A stretch of DNA of 8,394 bases from JBFFSQ01 sp041572275 (GTDB lineage: Bacteria > Pseudomonadota > Gammaproteobacteria > SZUA-229), in NCBI GenBank assembly GCA_041572275.1, contig JBFFSQ010000130.1:1-8394 (forward strand), in the 5' to 3' direction. Positions 7,092 to 8,394 of the stretch are shown here, piece after piece. The stretch's first letter is position 1. Each line of letters opens with the position of its first letter. Position numbers and translations under genes: made by a program. The notes under the pieces were generated by a model. That model saw nothing but the letters and a program-made list of their open reading frames with translations, was not told the origin of the DNA and made no database searches.

Positions 7092-8394
7092 ATGAGTCTG
7101 TATGCATTTTTTGCATCTGTCGGTGCCCTGGCTCATCTGCTCAGAATCTGGTTGATGCTATCACTAGTGGCGGTGGTAACGGCCTGTGGCAATAGTGCAG
7201 AAACCGAAGTCAACCAGAATGGAATTGTGACGGCGACCTCTGTCTATACCGGCCCGGCACCCGCCACGACTGATGTGCAAGCCTTTAAATTAAATTTTTG
7301 GGATAACCTGATGCCCACTAACCGTTGTGGCGGTTGTCATAATGACGGTGGTCAGTCACCTACCTTTGTTAACGAAAATGATGTTAACAAGGCTTATTCG
7401 GAGGCCATTAAAGTAGTCGATCTGATGGATCCGGCGGCATCTGCTGTGGTAACCAAAGTGGCCCTTGGACATAACTGCTGGGAGCCTGTGGACAGTGTTT
7501 GTGCCGGTTATATCCAGAGCAAAATTGAAGACTGGATTGGTGTTACCGCCGATGATTCCGGTCGTGCTATTGAGCTGGTAGCACCGGCAATAAAAGAGCC
7601 TGGTGCCAGCAAACGCTTCCCGCTTACAGCACAGGATAATGATCCCAACAGCTTTGAGCAGACGGTTTACCCCTTATTAACGGCTCATTGTGCCAGCTGT
7701 CATGCCGATACTTCAGCCACCCCGCAGGCGCCGTTTTTTGCCAATAGCGATGTAAGCACCGCTTATGAGGCTGCTAAAGTAAAAATGGATCTGGAAACAC
7801 CTTCCAATTCGCGCCTGGTACTGCGTTTACGTGATGAGTTCCATAACTGCTGGAGTACAGACTGTCAGACTGATGCCGTGGATATGCAGACTGAAATTGA
7901 ACAGTTTGCAGGGGCTGTGTCTGTTACCGCGGTCGATCCATCCTTGATTACCAGTAAGGCCTTGTTGCTGGAGGATGCCATTGTCGCTAGTGGTGGTGAT
8001 CGCCAGGAAGATAACGTGATTGCGCTATGGGAATTCAAAACTGGTAGCGGCATGACTGCCTATGATACCAGTGGTATCGAGCCCGCTTTGAACCTGACAT
8101 TTAGTGGCACTATTCCGGTGCCGGTTGACTGGGTGCTGGGTTATGGTATCGAGTTCAAGGAGCCAACGGCCCGTGCCCAGGGATCGACTACAGCCAGTAA
8201 GAAACTTCATGATTTTATTAAGGCCAGTGGTGAGTATTCCATCGAGTCCTGGGTAATACCCGGTAATGTGACCCAGGAAGAAGCACGCATTATCAGTTAT
8301 TCCGGTGGCTCGACCAGTCGTAATTTCACCATGCGCCAGTCACTCTATAACTATGAGTTCCAGAATCGTACTGATCTCACCGATGCCGATGGCT
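7092..8394 (+). CDS. Di-haem lipoprotein with duplicated CxxCH modules and a LamG domain (3' end missing)
   Basis: The frame stays open from here to the right edge (434 codons and one base). From the ATG at 7092 there is a lipoprotein signal with the lipobox V29-T30-A31-C32 after a hydrophobic LMLSLVAVV core. Two similar modules follow. Module 1 (residues 65-150) has C79-G-G-C82-H83 and H127-N-C-W130. Module 2 (188-274) has C200-A-S-C203-H204 and H251-N-C-W254. Each ends with a further Cys (C137, C258) and an amphipathic helix with IE (KIEDWIG, EIEQFAG). From about residue 310 a LamG/concanavalin-A-like domain begins (IALWEFKTGSG, then YSIESWVIPGN), a fold that often binds sugars or proteins. 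Starts at 7014 and 7026 are also in frame but give an odd, acidic N-terminus. No start has a strong ribosome site. It sits 84 bases after the cytochrome gene and is probably cotranscribed. A cell-surface haem protein is inferred. Confidence 0.8.
   Translation, partial: MSLYAFFASVGALAHLLRIWLMLSLVAVVTACGNSAETEVNQNGIVTATSVYTGPAPATTDVQAFKLNFWDNLMPTNRCGGCHNDGGQSPTFVNENDVNKAYSEAIKVVDLMDPAASAVVTKVALGHNCWEPVDSVCAGYIQSKIEDWIGVTADDSGRAIELVAPAIKEPGASKRFPLTAQDNDPNSFEQTVYPLLTAHCASCHADTSATPQAPFFANSDVSTAYEAAKVKMDLETPSNSRLVLRLRDEFHNCWSTDCQTDAVDMQTEIEQFAGAVSVTAVDPSLITSKALLLEDAIVASGGDRQEDNVIALWEFKTGSGMTAYDTSGIEPALNLTFSGTIPVPVDWVLGYGIEFKEPTARAQGSTTASKKLHDFIKASGEYSIESWVIPGNVTQEEARIISYSGGSTSRNFTMRQSLYNYEFQNRTDLTDADG
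7284..7541 (+). repeat. Haem module 1 of the LamG lipoprotein
   Basis: Protein-level repeat unit, residues 65-150 of the lipoprotein (numbered from 7092). Order of landmarks: F..N..D.L, CGGCH, NDV..AY..A, VDL.DP..S.V, HNCW, C, IEDWIG. It pairs with 7653-7913. Confidence 0.75.
7653..7913 (+). repeat. Haem module 2 of the LamG lipoprotein
   Basis: Second copy of the module, residues 188-274. Landmarks in the same order: FEQTVYPLL, CASCH, SDV..AY.AA, MDLETPS.S, HNCW, C, IEQFAG. The DNA of the two copies is well diverged, so this is an old duplication rather than a recent one. Confidence 0.75.

Noticed and set aside
6324..7136. Long antisense open frames on the minus strand (120 and 132 codons) opposite the cytochrome gene
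   Set aside because: They lie wholly or mostly opposite a well-supported coding gene, have low-complexity or Cys/His-rich translations with no signal or domain, and lack ribosome sites; they are shadows.

Overview
The window looks like chromosomal DNA from a free-living Gram-negative bacterium, most likely a gammaproteobacterium. Four of the six genes start with clear Sec or lipoprotein signal sequences, and the 183-residue protein and the two large TPR proteins match, from memory of the families, sets of envelope proteins common in marine and environmental gammaproteobacteria. The species cannot be named. No tRNA, rRNA, CRISPR, transposase or phage gene is visible.

The left two thirds (1-5453) is one tightly packed leftward operon. 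In transcription order it encodes a 183-residue exported beta-rich protein (5453-4902), a 629-residue exported TPR and coiled-coil protein (4902-3013), a 932-residue TPR outer-membrane lipoprotein (3016-218), and the start of a small TPR lipoprotein (228 to beyond the left edge). Consecutive genes overlap by 1, 4 and 11 bases, so translation is probably coupled and the products probably work together as a periplasmic/outer-membrane assembly. I recall similar TPR gene sets beside ExbB/TolQ, ExbD/TolR and TonB/AgmX-like genes, related to myxobacterial AglT-type clusters. Such motor genes would lie left of base 1 and cannot be seen here.

The region 5454-5783 is a divergent, AT-rich regulatory region. 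It holds a CRP-type palindrome (TGTGA-N6-TCACT) placed at exactly the class II distance from a TATGAT -10 element facing right. It also holds a 7-bp inverted repeat in the leader of the leftward operon and a near-perfect direct repeat.

The right part (5784-8394) is a rightward pair. The first is a 407-residue secreted protein with one CxxCH haem motif and a layout like a shortened DUF1592/DUF1588/DUF1585 (planctomycete-type) cytochrome. The second is a lipoprotein, cut by the right edge, with two duplicated CxxCH modules followed by a LamG (concanavalin-A-like) domain. The two are in the same reading frame and separated by a single TAA. These genes are richer in G+C by eye (about 50% in sampled lines) than the leftward operon (about 43%).

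Working model (inference): a cyclic-AMP/CRP-controlled divergent locus joins an exported haem/LamG module to a TPR-based envelope machine. Its substrate and function are unknown; the joint conservation of both halves is the main thing to test.
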